Assembly (NCBI GenBank): GCA_030524805.1
Contig: JAUNFY010000009.1
Span: 1-62,542, forward strand
Length of the DNA stretch: 62,542 nt
Origin: Bacteroidales bacterium
GTDB taxonomy: Bacteria > Bacteroidota > Bacteroidia > Bacteroidales > Muribaculaceae
Direction of reading: 5' to 3'
Made by a program: the position numbers and the translations under genes. Below, one piece after another: positions 42,974-51,661 of this stretch (positions are counted from its first letter, which is position 1; each line of letters begins with the position of its first letter). The notes under the pieces are model-generated. The model made no database searches and had not been told where the DNA came from. It saw only the letters and a program-made list of their open reading frames with translations.

Positions 42974-44317
42974 ATGAACGAATTTAAGGAAGTTTCCGAA
43001 GGCTACACCCTTGCCGAAGCCATCAAGGAGTCGCAGCGTTGCCTCCACTGCAAGGTGCCCGGTTGCAAGAAAGGGTGCCCCATCAGCAACGATATCCCCG
43101 ACTGGATCCACGAGCTCGCTCACGGCAACTTCGGAAACGCTGTAAACATCATAAACCAGAGGAGCAACCTCCCCGCTGTCTGCGGTCGCGTATGCGCCCA
43201 TGAGCGTCAGTGTGAGGGCAACTGCGTCCTCGGCAAGAAAGGGGAGGCTATCCACATCGGAAAGCTCGAGCGCTTCCTCGCCGACTTCGACAGCGAGGCC
43301 GGATGGAGCCATGAGAACATTCCCGAGAAGACGCGTGGCAAAGTGGCCGTGATCGGGTCCGGTCCCGCCGGACTCACCATCGCCGGCGACCTCTCCCGCA
43401 AAGGCTTCATGGTAGAGATCTTCGAGATGGGGCTTGAACCCGGTGGTGTCCTCATGTTCGGCATCCCCGAATATCGTCTGCCTAAGGAAGTGGTGCGCCG
43501 TGAGATCGACAAGATCGAGCGCCTCGGAGTCAAGATAAGGCTCCGCGCCACCATCGGCCCCAACTTCACCATCGACCAGCTTTTCGAGGAAGGCTTCGAC
43601 GCCATCTTCATGGGCACCGGCACAAGCCGCCCCAAGACCCTCCCCATCGAGGGCGCCACTCACTCCGGAGTGCGTCAGGCCGTATGGTTCCTCCGCCGTG
43701 TCAGCCTCTTCAACGCCGGCATGATCAGCCGCGAGGAAGTGGTGATTGGTGAAGGCGACAGGATCGCTGTGATAGGTTGCGGCAACACCGCCATGGACGC
43801 CGCCCGCACGGCCCTCCGCATGGGTGCGTCGGAAGTCAACATCATCTATCACCGCGACATCACAAGCATGTCGGCCCTCCGCGCCGAATACGACGAAGCC
43901 GTGGAGGAAGGCGTGAAGTTCATGTGGAACACCAACGTGGTCAAGGTCAACGGTGCCGAGGGTCTGCGTCTGAAATCGATTGAGATCGAGCAAGACGGAG
44001 AGCGCAAGGAAATGCCCCTCGACCGCCTCATCATGGCCGTGGGTTCCGTGCCCGCATCCCGCATCGTCGACTCCACCGAAGGCATCGATGTCGACGACAA
44101 GGGTTATGTGCTCACCCGCGAGTATCCCTACGGCATGACCACCCGCAAGGGCGTTTTCGCCGGAGGCGACGTCACCGGACGCCAGGCCACCGTGGTACAC
44201 GCCATGCAGGATGCCAAGAAAGTGGCCGAAGGCATTGCGCAATACATCGACGCCATAAAACTAATGGCCTCGATCGACAACGCCGAAGCTCCTCAACCCC
44301 AGGAAAAACAGGATTGA
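42974..44317 (+). CDS. gltA: Glutamate synthase (NADPH) small subunit-like, GltA/GltD family
   Basis: 447 residues. Flavoprotein that passes electrons from NADPH. N-terminal iron-sulfur domain with CLHCKVPGCKKGCP near residue 23 and CGRVCAHERQCEGNC near 74 binding two 4Fe-4S clusters; FAD loop VAVIGSGPAGLTIAGDLS near 124; NADPH loop VIGCGNTAMDAARTALRMG near 266; and the closing VFAGGDVTGRQATVVHAMQDAKK. No large subunit is adjacent, as is usual for the standalone form in Bacteroidales, which may instead act with a ferredoxin-linked partner (NfnB-like). The final 15 residues are low complexity. Confidence 0.92.
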   Translation: MNEFKEVSEGYTLAEAIKESQRCLHCKVPGCKKGCPISNDIPDWIHELAHGNFGNAVNIINQRSNLPAVCGRVCAHERQCEGNCVLGKKGEAIHIGKLERFLADFDSEAGWSHENIPEKTRGKVAVIGSGPAGLTIAGDLSRKGFMVEIFEMGLEPGGVLMFGIPEYRLPKEVVRREIDKIERLGVKIRLRATIGPNFTIDQLFEEGFDAIFMGTGTSRPKTLPIEGATHSGVRQAVWFLRRVSLFNAGMISREEVVIGEGDRIAVIGCGNTAMDAARTALRMGASEVNIIYHRDITSMSALRAEYDEAVEEGVKFMWNTNVVKVNGAEGLRLKSIEIEQDGERKEMPLDRLIMAVGSVPASRIVDSTEGIDVDDKGYVLTREYPYGMTTRKGVFAGGDVTGRQATVVHAMQDAKKVAEGIAQYIDAIKLMASIDNAEAPQPQEKQD

Positions 44318-44343
44318 GAAATCCGGCATACGATAAAAACAAT

Positions 44344-44373
44344 ACGGCACCCGCTTCGAAAAGCGGGTGCCGT
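44344..44373 (+). terminator. Hairpin after the glutamate synthase gene
   Basis: A perfect 13-bp stem (ACGGCACCCGCTT with its complement) around CGAA, 26 bases after the stop codon; only a weak T-rich tail. Confidence 0.7.
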
Positions 44374-44432
44374 CGTTATCTCACGCTGTGCTCACCCCGG
44401 CCGGTACCGAGCCAGCCATTACCGCGTCAGCC

Positions 44433-44461
44433 GGTACCGCGCCGATCTCCGAGCGGCGCCC
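44433..44461. repeat. GCGCCG-type hairpin repeat, copy 1
   Basis: GCGCCG, loop ATCTCCGAG, CGGCGC, preceded by GGTACC and followed by CCCAAAGCACCATCCCC. The same hairpin with identical loop occurs at 46182, 51872 and 51924. After it, 44475-44504 is a microrepeat of CATCGTGCATCGTGCATTG type reaching the stop of the next gene. Confidence 0.85.
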
Positions 44462-44504
44462 CAAAGCACCATCCCCCATCGTGCATCGTGCATTGTGCAT
44501 TGAG

Positions 44505-45455
44505 TTATTGCCCCATAACTTTGGAGGTGCGCACACTCCCGTTGCTCAGCGTCTCGGTCTTGATATAGACTCCTTTCCCTGTCGGCCGGTTTACCTCCAC
44601 GCCGTTGATATTGTGGAAAGTCTCTTTCACTACCTTTTCCGCAACTGCAGTCCGGTCAACCGAACTGGTCATCAACGAGGGAGAGAACAAGACATTTCCC
44701 GATTGGTCGATCAGTTCCTCAAGTTTCCAGACGTCTCTTCCATATTCAACCGGCACGGGCGACGGCATAGGAAGCAGTCCGTATATGTCTCCGACTCCTT
44801 CATAGAAATTGTAGCCGTCACTACCCGGATTTTCATCCCGCGACAATCTCCATACATGTCTGTTTACGTCCAGACATTCTACGTCATACATGTTTGAAAC
44901 AGTAAAGTTGTCCGACAAATATTTATCGGTTGAGGAATGCAGTTCATCTCCCGGCTCAAGCGACGGGTCATACAAAAGAATGTCGACCTTCGACAATGCC
45001 GCCAGATCATTATCCAATATCGACATCATCGGAGCGTATGGAAGTATGTCTATTCCCTTTTCAAGTGCTGTTTCGTATGAGTTTGCTATATAGCGCACAT
45101 ACACTTTCCCCGATTCATCCTCTCTCATATATCCTATAAGCGCAGCCGTTTCCTCCGAGAAGACATCATCAGTTTTCCATACATAGCAGTTGAGATACTC
45201 CTGTTCGTCAATTTCCGTCGAACCCGAGAAGCAAAGATCCAGATAAATATCTTCAGAGGGTACCATATATGTATTTAAGTCAGAATGGTATCTCCATATC
45301 TGCCCTTCCTTGACAATCTGTTTCTCCGCCTCAGCCTTCGCAGGAATCTTTGCAGCGGTAGAAATATTTTCGCTGGAAACGTCCGGCATACTTTGTGCTG
45401 CCACCGAGAACAGGGTCGCAGCTACCGACGCAAGAACAAAAGCTCGTTTTGCCAT
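44505..45455 (-). CDS. Exported protein of unknown function with sorting-tail-like end
   Basis: 316 residues. Signal peptide AKRAFVLASVAATLFSVAA, then a low-complexity Ala/Glu stretch and a domain starting EGQIWRYHSDLNTYMVPSED. DILLYDPSLEPGDELHSS and GVGDIYGLLPMPSPVP recall the exported protein at 52255 (EGSVWKTYRIG, YDFNLKEGDCVCAYTP, GLGSPHGLIENCG), so the two are probably distant paralogues. The C-terminus (VNRPTGKGVYIKTETLSNGS, then a basic end) resembles the short tails of secreted Bacteroidales proteins. No function is assigned. Confidence 0.78.
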   Translation of the reverse strand: MAKRAFVLASVAATLFSVAAQSMPDVSSENISTAAKIPAKAEAEKQIVKEGQIWRYHSDLNTYMVPSEDIYLDLCFSGSTEIDEQEYLNCYVWKTDDVFSEETAALIGYMREDESGKVYVRYIANSYETALEKGIDILPYAPMMSILDNDLAALSKVDILLYDPSLEPGDELHSSTDKYLSDNFTVSNMYDVECLDVNRHVWRLSRDENPGSDGYNFYEGVGDIYGLLPMPSPVPVEYGRDVWKLEELIDQSGNVLFSPSLMTSSVDRTAVAEKVVKETFHNINGVEVNRPTGKGVYIKTETLSNGSVRTSKVMGQ

Positions 45456-45740
45456 AATGAAATCAGTTTAAAGGGTTAATACTGAATATATAAACATATA
45501 TCTGAACAAGCATCTATCTGCTTGAAACTCTACTTGGTTGTGCAAAACAATGAATACCAATGACTTGGATTGTCTTATTCCCCAATAAAAACCGGATATT
45601 GCTATATTAGTGATTATTGCTTGATGGATAAGTGATTCATATTCTACGGGCAAAGTTAACAAAAAAAATGAAGAATCCAAAAAAAATGCAAGAAAAATCA
45701 AATTTTTCCTGCATCAGCGGTAAAATTACGTCTTGTTTTA

Positions 45741-45772
45741 TTTGGATTTGAATATAGTTTGTTGTAACTTTG
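45741..45772 (+). promoter_or_regulatory. Promoter of the small exported protein gene
   Basis: TTTG at 45741-45744, 20 bases, TAACTTTG at 45765-45772: exact consensus, 31 bases before the ATG at 45804. It lies in a 348-base AT-rich gap between divergent genes; the minus-strand promoter of 44505-45455 must lie in 45456-45700 but no clean match is visible. Confidence 0.8.
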
Positions 45773-45803
45773 CCCAATAAGTTCAATATAAATAATCAAC
45801 AGT

Positions 45804-46169
45804 ATGAAGAAATTACTAATTCTGTCGGTTTGCACATTAGCTTCAGTAAGTGCAAACGCACAATTCAAGTTCACGAGTCTTGACAACAATGACGGCAAGA
45901 CCACGATTGTAATTGTTGATGACAATTTCAAATCAGGATCAGAGATATGCTGTGCCAAGTTTAACAACAATGGCAAAACCTACGATGCCAAATCAATGGT
46001 CACGACACAAGAGGATGGCAAAATGTCAATCACAATGACATTTAAGAAGTTGACAGTATTCAGAAACACTTCTGTCACCCTTACGGTCAATGGCCAACAT
46101 ACCAACGTCCCCATCGCATTGCCTAATATCGCCGATCAACTTGGTAATTATTCAATTGTTACTGAATAA
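45804..46169 (+). CDS. Small exported protein, function unknown
   Basis: 121 residues. The signal peptide KKLLILSVCTLASVSANA is followed by a mature start QFKFTS. The rest is beta-rich with two adjacent Cys (EICCAK) and no motif I recognise. The gene is AT-rich relative to its surroundings and has an exact consensus promoter, which argues that it is real and well expressed. Confidence 0.78.
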   Translation: MKKLLILSVCTLASVSANAQFKFTSLDNNDGKTTIVIVDDNFKSGSEICCAKFNNNGKTYDAKSMVTTQEDGKMSITMTFKKLTVFRNTSVTLTVNGQHTNVPIALPNIADQLGNYSIVTE

Positions 46170-46181
46170 GAAGCCCGGCCC

Positions 46182-46210
46182 GGTAACGCGCCGATCTCCG
46201 AGCGGCGCCC
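46182..46210. repeat. GCGCCG-type hairpin repeat, copy 2
   Basis: GCGCCG (46188-46193), loop ATCTCCGAG, CGGCGC (46203-46208); the following AAAGCACCATCCCC matches copy 1, so the repeated unit extends past the hairpin. Confidence 0.85.
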
Positions 46211-46248
46211 AAAAGCACCATCCCCTATTCAAAATTCGACACTACAAA

Positions 46249-46366
46249 ATTCGACATTATTAGAACCCGAAGCAGAAGGCCGGAGGCCTTCCATCTTGTT
46301 AACCGGGGGTGCTTGCCACCCCCGGTTAACCATACCTTCTACCATCAGCCCCCGAGGGGTTGCACC
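46249..46366. repeat. Three-hairpin composite repeat, copy 2 (a-b-c order)
   Basis: Hairpins at 46275-46291 (GAAGGCC/GGCCTTC), 46298-46330 (perfect 14-bp stem GTTAACCGGGGGTG) and 46346-46362. The first 79 bases (46249-46327) recur at 46553-46631 with no difference that I can see. Confidence 0.85.
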
Positions 46367-46410
46367 ATGCATCAATCCCGATATCCCCCAATTCTCAACT
46401 GCGGGAGCCA

Positions 46411-46504
46411 CGGGGTGCAACCCCGCCGGGGTTGCTGACGTGATGCCCGGATACCGGGGGTGACAAGCACCCCCGGTTAACCAAATATAAGGCCTCCGGC
46501 CTTA
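46411..46504. repeat. Three-hairpin composite repeat, copy 3 (inverted, c-b-a order)
   Basis: Hairpins at 46418-46434 (CAACCCC, loop GCC, GGGGTTG), 46453-46477 (ACCGGGGGTG/CACCCCCGGT) and 46489-46503 (AAGGCC, loop TCC, GGCCTT), i.e. the reverse complement order of copies 1, 2 and 4. Confidence 0.8.
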
Positions 46505-46552
46505 CTCCGTCCCCTCCCCTCAACATCAAACATCCGACATTCCATACTCCAC

Positions 46553-46671
46553 ATTCGACATTATTAGAACCCGAAGCAGAAGGCCGGAGGCCTTCCATCT
46601 TGTTAACCGGGGGTGCTTGCCACCCCCGGTTTCCCCATCCCCACTACCATCAACCCCGGAGGGGTTGCCCC
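46553..46671. repeat. Three-hairpin composite repeat, copy 4 (a-b-c order)
   Basis: Hairpins at 46579-46595, 46606-46630 and 46651-46667. Copies 2-4 fill most of the 543-base gap 46170-46712; the remainder is CATTCGACATTATT-like microrepeat. No gene is supported there. Confidence 0.85.
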
Positions 46672-46712
46672 AAGCATCAATCCCGATATCCCCCATTCCC
46701 CATTATAAGCAA

Positions 46713-48449
46713 TCACTCATACTCATAAAGCCGGATGTGCAGTATCCGGTAGTCATCCACCCCGATGCGCACATGCCGTCCCTGATGGGTCTCGTCACCA
46801 TTGAAATATCTGATTGGTGTCATCTTCCCCTCGTCGTCTATTTCCACTTCCGCCACTCCGGCAATCCCGATGCGCCGCTGCTCACCCTTTCCTTTGCGGC
46901 CAGTGACGTCGCTGCCACTACCCGACGCATCGCCCGACTCAAGAAAACCATCCTCGCCGAGCCTGCGGCTGTCTTCGCCCGCTCCGTCATTCTCGAATTT
47001 CACCACTATCCCCGACCCGGCAAGTATATACTCACGGGGCGCGAGACGTATGAGCACGCCCCCCGCAGCAGGCCACACCGCCTCCTTGGCCCTGGCATCC
47101 CACGGGAGAGTGAAGAAATGCGCCGCCGTTATCTTCATCCCGTCCTTATGGAGCACACGAGTTGTGGAATCGTGGTCGAAATAAAGTCCCTGCATATCCC
47201 GCGTTCCCTTCTTGTCTTTCTTTCCCTGATAGCGGGTGATGAGCGGTATCAGCTGCCGCAGCAGACGGTAGCCTTTCACGTTCGACGAGTCAGGCCCGTC
47301 GTGCGAATTCTCGATTGAGAAGGGGCTCAGACCGATGGCGTCGTGTTCACCCATCACGTAAAAGGCCTGCGCCGCATTACCCTCGCATCGCTGTATTTCC
47401 GGAATGAAGAGAGTGTTGTCAGCCGTCGCATAACTCGCTGTCCAGTCGGTGAAACCCTTGTCGTAAAGGTCGGGCGAGAGAAAATCGAGTGTCGGGGCTC
47501 CCGCATGCCAGATGTCTTTCAGGTGTATCAGCGGACCCGCCGAAGGATACTCGCCGGGCTTGCGTCCGCGGCTGTTCATAGCTGCGTTCACGTAGAGCGG
47601 CACCCCCGTTATCTGCCGGGCGGCACGTGCCAGCCGCTCCACGTATCGCGCATAGTTCCATGCCATGAAATATTCGTCGGTGTAGATGCCCTCGCCGAAC
47701 ACCTCTTCCCAACTTCCGTTTTTCCTGCTCCCGTGCTCTTCCCAAGCCTTGCGTATTCCGGGGTGGAGCACCTTCCGGTTTTTCGCCAGATGCTCCGTCA
47801 GCGCCGCCGGCACTCCCTTCGCATATTCCTTTTCGGCGAGAGGGGAGTGGTCGCGGGCATCCTCAAGCATCCCTATCTCGTTTTCTATCTGCACCATCAC
47901 CACCGTCGCCAGCGTGTCGCGCGCCATCGTGTGGCTCAGCCAGCGGGTGAACGCTGCGCTGTCGGCCTTCAGCACATTCTCCGAGAAAGCACTCGCTATC
48001 TCGAGCGGTTTCCCATCCCGTGTGCGTGCCCGCGGATATTTCCGGTAGTCGCGTTTCAGCCATTCCGGAGCATAGCAGCTCATCGAGTTCTTCCACGCCC
48101 CGAACCATAGGAACACCACTTTCAGGTCGTTGCGTATGGCTTCATCCATCACGGCGTCGGTAGTGGTGAAGTCAAACTTCCTCTCCTCCGGCTCTATCAG
48201 GTCCCAGTAGGCCGGCACCAGCACGCAATTCAACCCCATGTCGCGCAGTTTCGGAAAAATCGCCGCCACATCGCGGGGTGCCGACGCCGAACTGTTGCCC
48301 AGTTCCCCGCCCAGTATCAGCCAAGGCCGTCCGTCGGCCATCAGCCGTCCCGTGCCGTTGTCGTTGATGAATTTAGCCTGTTCCGGCCGGTTCGCCTGTG
48401 CCACGGCCAGAGCCGCCACTGCCATAAGTAAAATGAAGATTCTTTTCAT
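46713..48449 (-). CDS. GH35-type beta-galactosidase family protein (with DUF5597-like C-terminus)
   Basis: 578 residues with a signal peptide (KRIFILLMAVAALAVAQA). The catalytic (beta/alpha)8 region begins WLILGGELGNSSASAPRDV; VPAYWDLIEPEERKFDF near residue 80 and VVMVQIENEIGML near 183 carry the acid/base Glu seen in GH35/GH42 enzymes; FIPEIQRCEGNAAQAFYVMG near 350 fits the nucleophile region. The C-terminal 150 residues look like the DUF5597 beta domain found on such enzymes in Bacteroidales, with a Gly/Asp/Ser-rich low-complexity insert near 510. Likely an exo-acting galactosidase on host or dietary glycans; specificity not determined. Confidence 0.82.
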   Translation of the reverse strand: MKRIFILLMAVAALAVAQANRPEQAKFINDNGTGRLMADGRPWLILGGELGNSSASAPRDVAAIFPKLRDMGLNCVLVPAYWDLIEPEERKFDFTTTDAVMDEAIRNDLKVVFLWFGAWKNSMSCYAPEWLKRDYRKYPRARTRDGKPLEIASAFSENVLKADSAAFTRWLSHTMARDTLATVVMVQIENEIGMLEDARDHSPLAEKEYAKGVPAALTEHLAKNRKVLHPGIRKAWEEHGSRKNGSWEEVFGEGIYTDEYFMAWNYARYVERLARAARQITGVPLYVNAAMNSRGRKPGEYPSAGPLIHLKDIWHAGAPTLDFLSPDLYDKGFTDWTASYATADNTLFIPEIQRCEGNAAQAFYVMGEHDAIGLSPFSIENSHDGPDSSNVKGYRLLRQLIPLITRYQGKKDKKGTRDMQGLYFDHDSTTRVLHKDGMKITAAHFFTLPWDARAKEAVWPAAGGVLIRLAPREYILAGSGIVVKFENDGAGEDSRRLGEDGFLESGDASGSGSDVTGRKGKGEQRRIGIAGVAEVEIDDEGKMTPIRYFNGDETHQGRHVRIGVDDYRILHIRLYEYE

Positions 48450-48506
48450 GCTATAGATTTGTTTGGTTTGAAGTCAAATGAGTGGTCTGCTGCGTGTTGT
48501 CTGCTG

Positions 48507-49208
48507 TCAGTTTCCGCCTTCCGGCTTCACCTCCTCGCCCGGTTCTGCCGCCGGAATCCCCTCGGGGGCGCCCGCGGAAATGACAGTCTTCTCTCTCCGG
48601 AGTATCACGAGGTTGCGGATATAGGCCACAAGCCCGAACGACTGGCCCACTATCAGCACCGGATCATGCCTGAAGAGCGCATAGCTCACAATCAGCAGCG
48701 ATCCCGTAAGGCTTATTATCCAGAAACCCGCCGGAAGTTCCGATTCCCCCTCCTTGCGCGAATAATACCATTGGTAGACGAAGCGCAGCGTGAAGAGTAT
48801 CTGCCCGCTGCAGCCGTAGATCACGAGCCATAGCGGTATGTCTTCATTGCGGAATAGTTTTTCCATCACTTCCTCTGCATTTCCCGTCAGCAGCGCAATT
48901 GCCACCGCGGGGGTGAGCAGAAGAATCCAGCGGAAGAGTGCCGGCACTTTCCGCCACACTCCTTTCAGGTTAAGGTTCCAGAGATAGATGTAGTAGCTGA
49001 TGCACTGGCCCATCACTATCGCGAAGTCGTCGCGCAGCCAGCCGTAGATGCAGAGCAGATACGACCCCGCGATGCTCAGCACCCAGAAAACGGTGGGCGA
49101 GAGCACCCGTCGCGCACGCTCCGACATGAGCCACTGCACCAGTATCCGCGCCGAGAAGAATCCCTGCGCCAGAAATCCTATGGCATATATCCAGAAAGTC
49201 TCTTTCAT
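48507..49208 (-). CDS. LAB_N-domain membrane protein
   Basis: 233 residues from the ATG at 49208; earlier in-frame codons translate the neighbouring gene in another frame. About six membrane segments in two repeats, each with the lipid-A-disaccharide-synthase N-terminal pattern: GFLAQGFFSARILVQWLMSE then SPTVFWVLSIAGSYLL, and ILFTLRFVYQWYYSRKEG then LPAGFWIISLTGSLLI. Single LAB_N units are about 75 residues; this has two or more in tandem. It overlaps the upstream glycosyltransferase gene by 4 bases. Probable role in export or transfer of a lipid-linked sugar, inferred from neighbours. Confidence 0.85.
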   Translation of the reverse strand: MKETFWIYAIGFLAQGFFSARILVQWLMSERARRVLSPTVFWVLSIAGSYLLCIYGWLRDDFAIVMGQCISYYIYLWNLNLKGVWRKVPALFRWILLLTPAVAIALLTGNAEEVMEKLFRNEDIPLWLVIYGCSGQILFTLRFVYQWYYSRKEGESELPAGFWIISLTGSLLIVSYALFRHDPVLIVGQSFGLVAYIRNLVILRREKTVISAGAPEGIPAAEPGEEVKPEGGN

Positions 49209-49933
49209 CCCTTGCTCTTCACGTTGTAGTCGATATAGCGTTTCTTCATCCAGCGGTAGGCGAAGCAGTCGAGAAAGGGTCCCTTCAGCCGGTTCCACAG
49301 ATGATATTTCGACACTCCCGCCGTGCGCGGATAATGCCTCACCGCCACCTGTTTTATCCTCCCGCCCTGCATCAGTATCATTGCCGGCAGGAAGCGGTGG
49401 AGCCCGGTGAAGAAAGGTATCTTCTTGGCGTTGGCCGTGTGCATCACCTTCAGCGGGCACCCCGTGTCCTGCACTCCGTCGCCCGTCATCATCCGCCTGA
49501 AGGAGTTGGCTATCTTCGACTGCAGTTTCTTGAAGAGGCTGTCCTTGCGGTTGGCGCGGATGCCGGTCACCAGCTCATGGTCGGCTATGTGCTCCAAAAG
49601 CAGGTTGAAGTCTTCCGGGTCGGTCTGCAGGTCGGCGTCGATATAGCCCACATATTCAGTCGTCGTGTGGTCGATGCCCGCTTTCATCGCCGCGCTCAGC
49701 CCGCTGTTTTTAGCCAGCGAGATGTAGTGGAAATCGGGTCTGCGGCCGCATTCCTCCTTTATCAGCGGCAGGCTGTTGTCGGTGGAGCCGTCGTCCACCA
49801 TCAGCACGCAGGCGCCGCACGCCGCCTTCGGCAGGTAGTCGCCGAGCCTGCAGCACAGGTTGGCGATGTTGTCTTCTTCATTGTAGACCGGTACCACTAT
49901 GGTCAGTCCATATCTTGATGTCTGGTTTTCCAT
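49205..49933 (-). CDS. GT2 polyprenyl-phosphate glycosyltransferase
   Basis: 242 residues. GT-A fold with TIVVPVYNEEDNIANL near residue 11, the nucleotide/metal motifs MVDDGSTDNS near 45 and GYIDADLQTDPED near 95, and DTGCPLKVM near 155. It resembles dolichol-phosphate mannosyltransferase/ArnC-type enzymes that load a sugar onto a polyprenyl phosphate, but lacks their C-terminal membrane pair; the adjacent LAB_N protein may supply the membrane part. Middle gene of a GT39-GT2-LAB_N set. Confidence 0.88.
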   Translation of the reverse strand: MENQTSRYGLTIVVPVYNEEDNIANLCCRLGDYLPKAACGACVLMVDDGSTDNSLPLIKEECGRRPDFHYISLAKNSGLSAAMKAGIDHTTTEYVGYIDADLQTDPEDFNLLLEHIADHELVTGIRANRKDSLFKKLQSKIANSFRRMMTGDGVQDTGCPLKVMHTANAKKIPFFTGLHRFLPAMILMQGGRIKQVAVRHYPRTAGVSKYHLWNRLKGPFLDCFAYRWMKKRYIDYNVKSKG

Positions 49934-50000
49934 TTTCGTCTTATCTTTCGCATCTCGTGCGTTCCATTCTTATAAATATAACCCGAAGAGAAACTGCAAA

Positions 50001-50032
50001 TAAACTAACCCCTAACCCATAATCCTTAACCC
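50001..50032 (-). repeat. GGGTTA-type tract between GT39 and GT2 genes
   Basis: On the minus strand: GGGTTAAGGATTATGGGTTAGG and on to GGGTTAGTTTA, beginning right after the GT39 stop codon and upstream of the GT2 start. No hairpin of the paired type accompanies this copy. Confidence 0.65.
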
Positions 50033-51661
50033 TCACCTCATGACTATGATGGCGTAAGGCGTCACTTTCCTCACCTCATATCGGCCGAACTTCTCCGCGT
50101 CCTTCTCCTTCACGAGAAGCAGCCCGCTGCCCAGCGCCGAAGTGTCGGGCACGGTGTCTTCTTCAAGGATTACCACATCCTTGCCCAGATACACGTCCAT
50201 ATTCTCGGCCCGGCGTATTCCCCACGTGTAGTAGGTGTCGGTGCCGGCCGCTTCCGCTGTCTTCTTCGCCTCGCGGCATACTGCCCCGTAGCCCATTTCC
50301 CCGTTAAGCCCGCGCAGGGCGAATCCTCCGGCGAATACCGCCGCCAGCATGGCGATGCCGATTGCTGCTATCGCCTCTTTCGCACCACGCCTGAAGAGCA
50401 GGAAAAGTGCTGTCGCTCCTCCGGCGGTCAGAATGCCGCCCATTGTATATACGGCCCATCCCATGTAGTCGGCTGCCTTGTCGAGGTGCGACGCCACGGC
50501 CAGTGCCGGCAATGCGAGCGTGATTACGGCCGCCGGAAATGCCAGCGCTATTTTCGTCAGTATGTTGTCTTTGTATTTTGGCAGCGATATCATGGCCGAG
50601 TACACCAGAAACGGCACTCCCGGCAGGAAATATATCTGCAGCTTGCTGCTGATGCAGGAGAGGAGCAGGAGAGTGGTCAGCCCTATGGTAAGGAAATATT
50701 GCTGCAGCGCCGGCAGTTCGCGCGGCTTCCGCAGGTCGGCCACTATGGCGCCTATCACGTAGAGCGACCATGGCGCGATGATATACCACACTGCCGTCAG
50801 ATAGTAGTGGAAAGGCCGCTTGTGGTGGAACGAGTCGACCGCGCGGTCCACTGTCTGATGGAAGAGAAGGTTGTCGAGATATTCCTTCCCTCCGTCGGCA
50901 TATACTCCCCAGAACCAGAGCCCACACATCACCAGCAGCGGCACCCATGTGCGCCATCCCCAGTATTTTGTCCATTGCTTTATTTCCCCCTTCAGCGCCA
51001 GAAATACGCTGGTGGCGACAAGCGGTATCAGTATTCCGAGCGGCCCTTTGGTGAAGAGGGCAAGGAAGAGATAGAGAGGCAGCAGCCATCGGTCGCGCTT
51101 CTTCCCGCTCCCTTCATGAAGTTTCCAGAAAGTACGCAGGGCGAGCACTATGAAAAGACACATCAGCATGTCCATGCGCAATATCACAGCCGCGCCTAAG
51201 AAATAGGCCGACGTGATGAGCATCAGACGCGCCGCGCCCCTCATGTCGCTCTTCAGCAGGTCGCGGCTCCAGCGCTCCATCACGCCCACTGTGGCCAATG
51301 CCGGTATCAGCGAGCCAAGTGCCGCGAGCCACAGGCAATGCCCGCCTGCGAGCACCCGGCAGAGCATCAGATACCAGAAATACAGCGGTGGCTTGTCGGC
51401 GTAGGCGGTCCCGTGGTTGGTGAAGGCGAATATGTCGTGGTTGCGCAGCGCCTCGTCCACAATGCTCAGATAGCGCAACTCATTGTCGGGTGTGAAGTCG
51501 CGCCACATCATCACCGGCAGCAGCGCCACGACCACTCCCGCATAGAAAAGCCATGTCGCCCGGCTCCCGCGTTCCGTCTCCCGTTTGCCCTCAGCCCCGA
51601 GCCGCTTGTCATCAGCCCCGATCTGTTCGTTATCTGCCATAAGTCTATTGTCGTCAGCCAT
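50033..51661 (-). CDS. GT39-family (ArnT-like) lipid-dependent glycosyltransferase
   Basis: 542 residues, ten or more membrane segments. The first luminal loop carries the family's acidic motif (MWRDFTPDNELRYLSIVDEA, Asp and Glu) and TNHGTAYADKPPLYFW; SKLQIYFLPGVPFLVYSAM near 345 is also typical of PMT/ArnT enzymes, which move a sugar from a polyprenyl carrier to lipid A or proteins at the outer face of the inner membrane. The first 33 residues (MADDNRLMADNEQIGADDKR and on) are a decayed 21-22-base tandem repeat running in from the untranslated DNA, so the true start may be later, near GSRATWLFYAG. First gene of the set with GT2 and LAB_N. Confidence 0.87.
   Translation of the reverse strand: MADDNRLMADNEQIGADDKRLGAEGKRETERGSRATWLFYAGVVVALLPVMMWRDFTPDNELRYLSIVDEALRNHDIFAFTNHGTAYADKPPLYFWYLMLCRVLAGGHCLWLAALGSLIPALATVGVMERWSRDLLKSDMRGAARLMLITSAYFLGAAVILRMDMLMCLFIVLALRTFWKLHEGSGKKRDRWLLPLYLFLALFTKGPLGILIPLVATSVFLALKGEIKQWTKYWGWRTWVPLLVMCGLWFWGVYADGGKEYLDNLLFHQTVDRAVDSFHHKRPFHYYLTAVWYIIAPWSLYVIGAIVADLRKPRELPALQQYFLTIGLTTLLLLSCISSKLQIYFLPGVPFLVYSAMISLPKYKDNILTKIALAFPAAVITLALPALAVASHLDKAADYMGWAVYTMGGILTAGGATALFLLFRRGAKEAIAAIGIAMLAAVFAGGFALRGLNGEMGYGAVCREAKKTAEAAGTDTYYTWGIRRAENMDVYLGKDVVILEEDTVPDTSALGSGLLLVKEKDAEKFGRYEVRKVTPYAIIVMR

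Noticed and set aside
42968-44242. 424-codon open frame on the minus strand
   Set aside because: Complement of the glutamate synthase small-subunit gene, which has all its iron-sulfur and nucleotide motifs.
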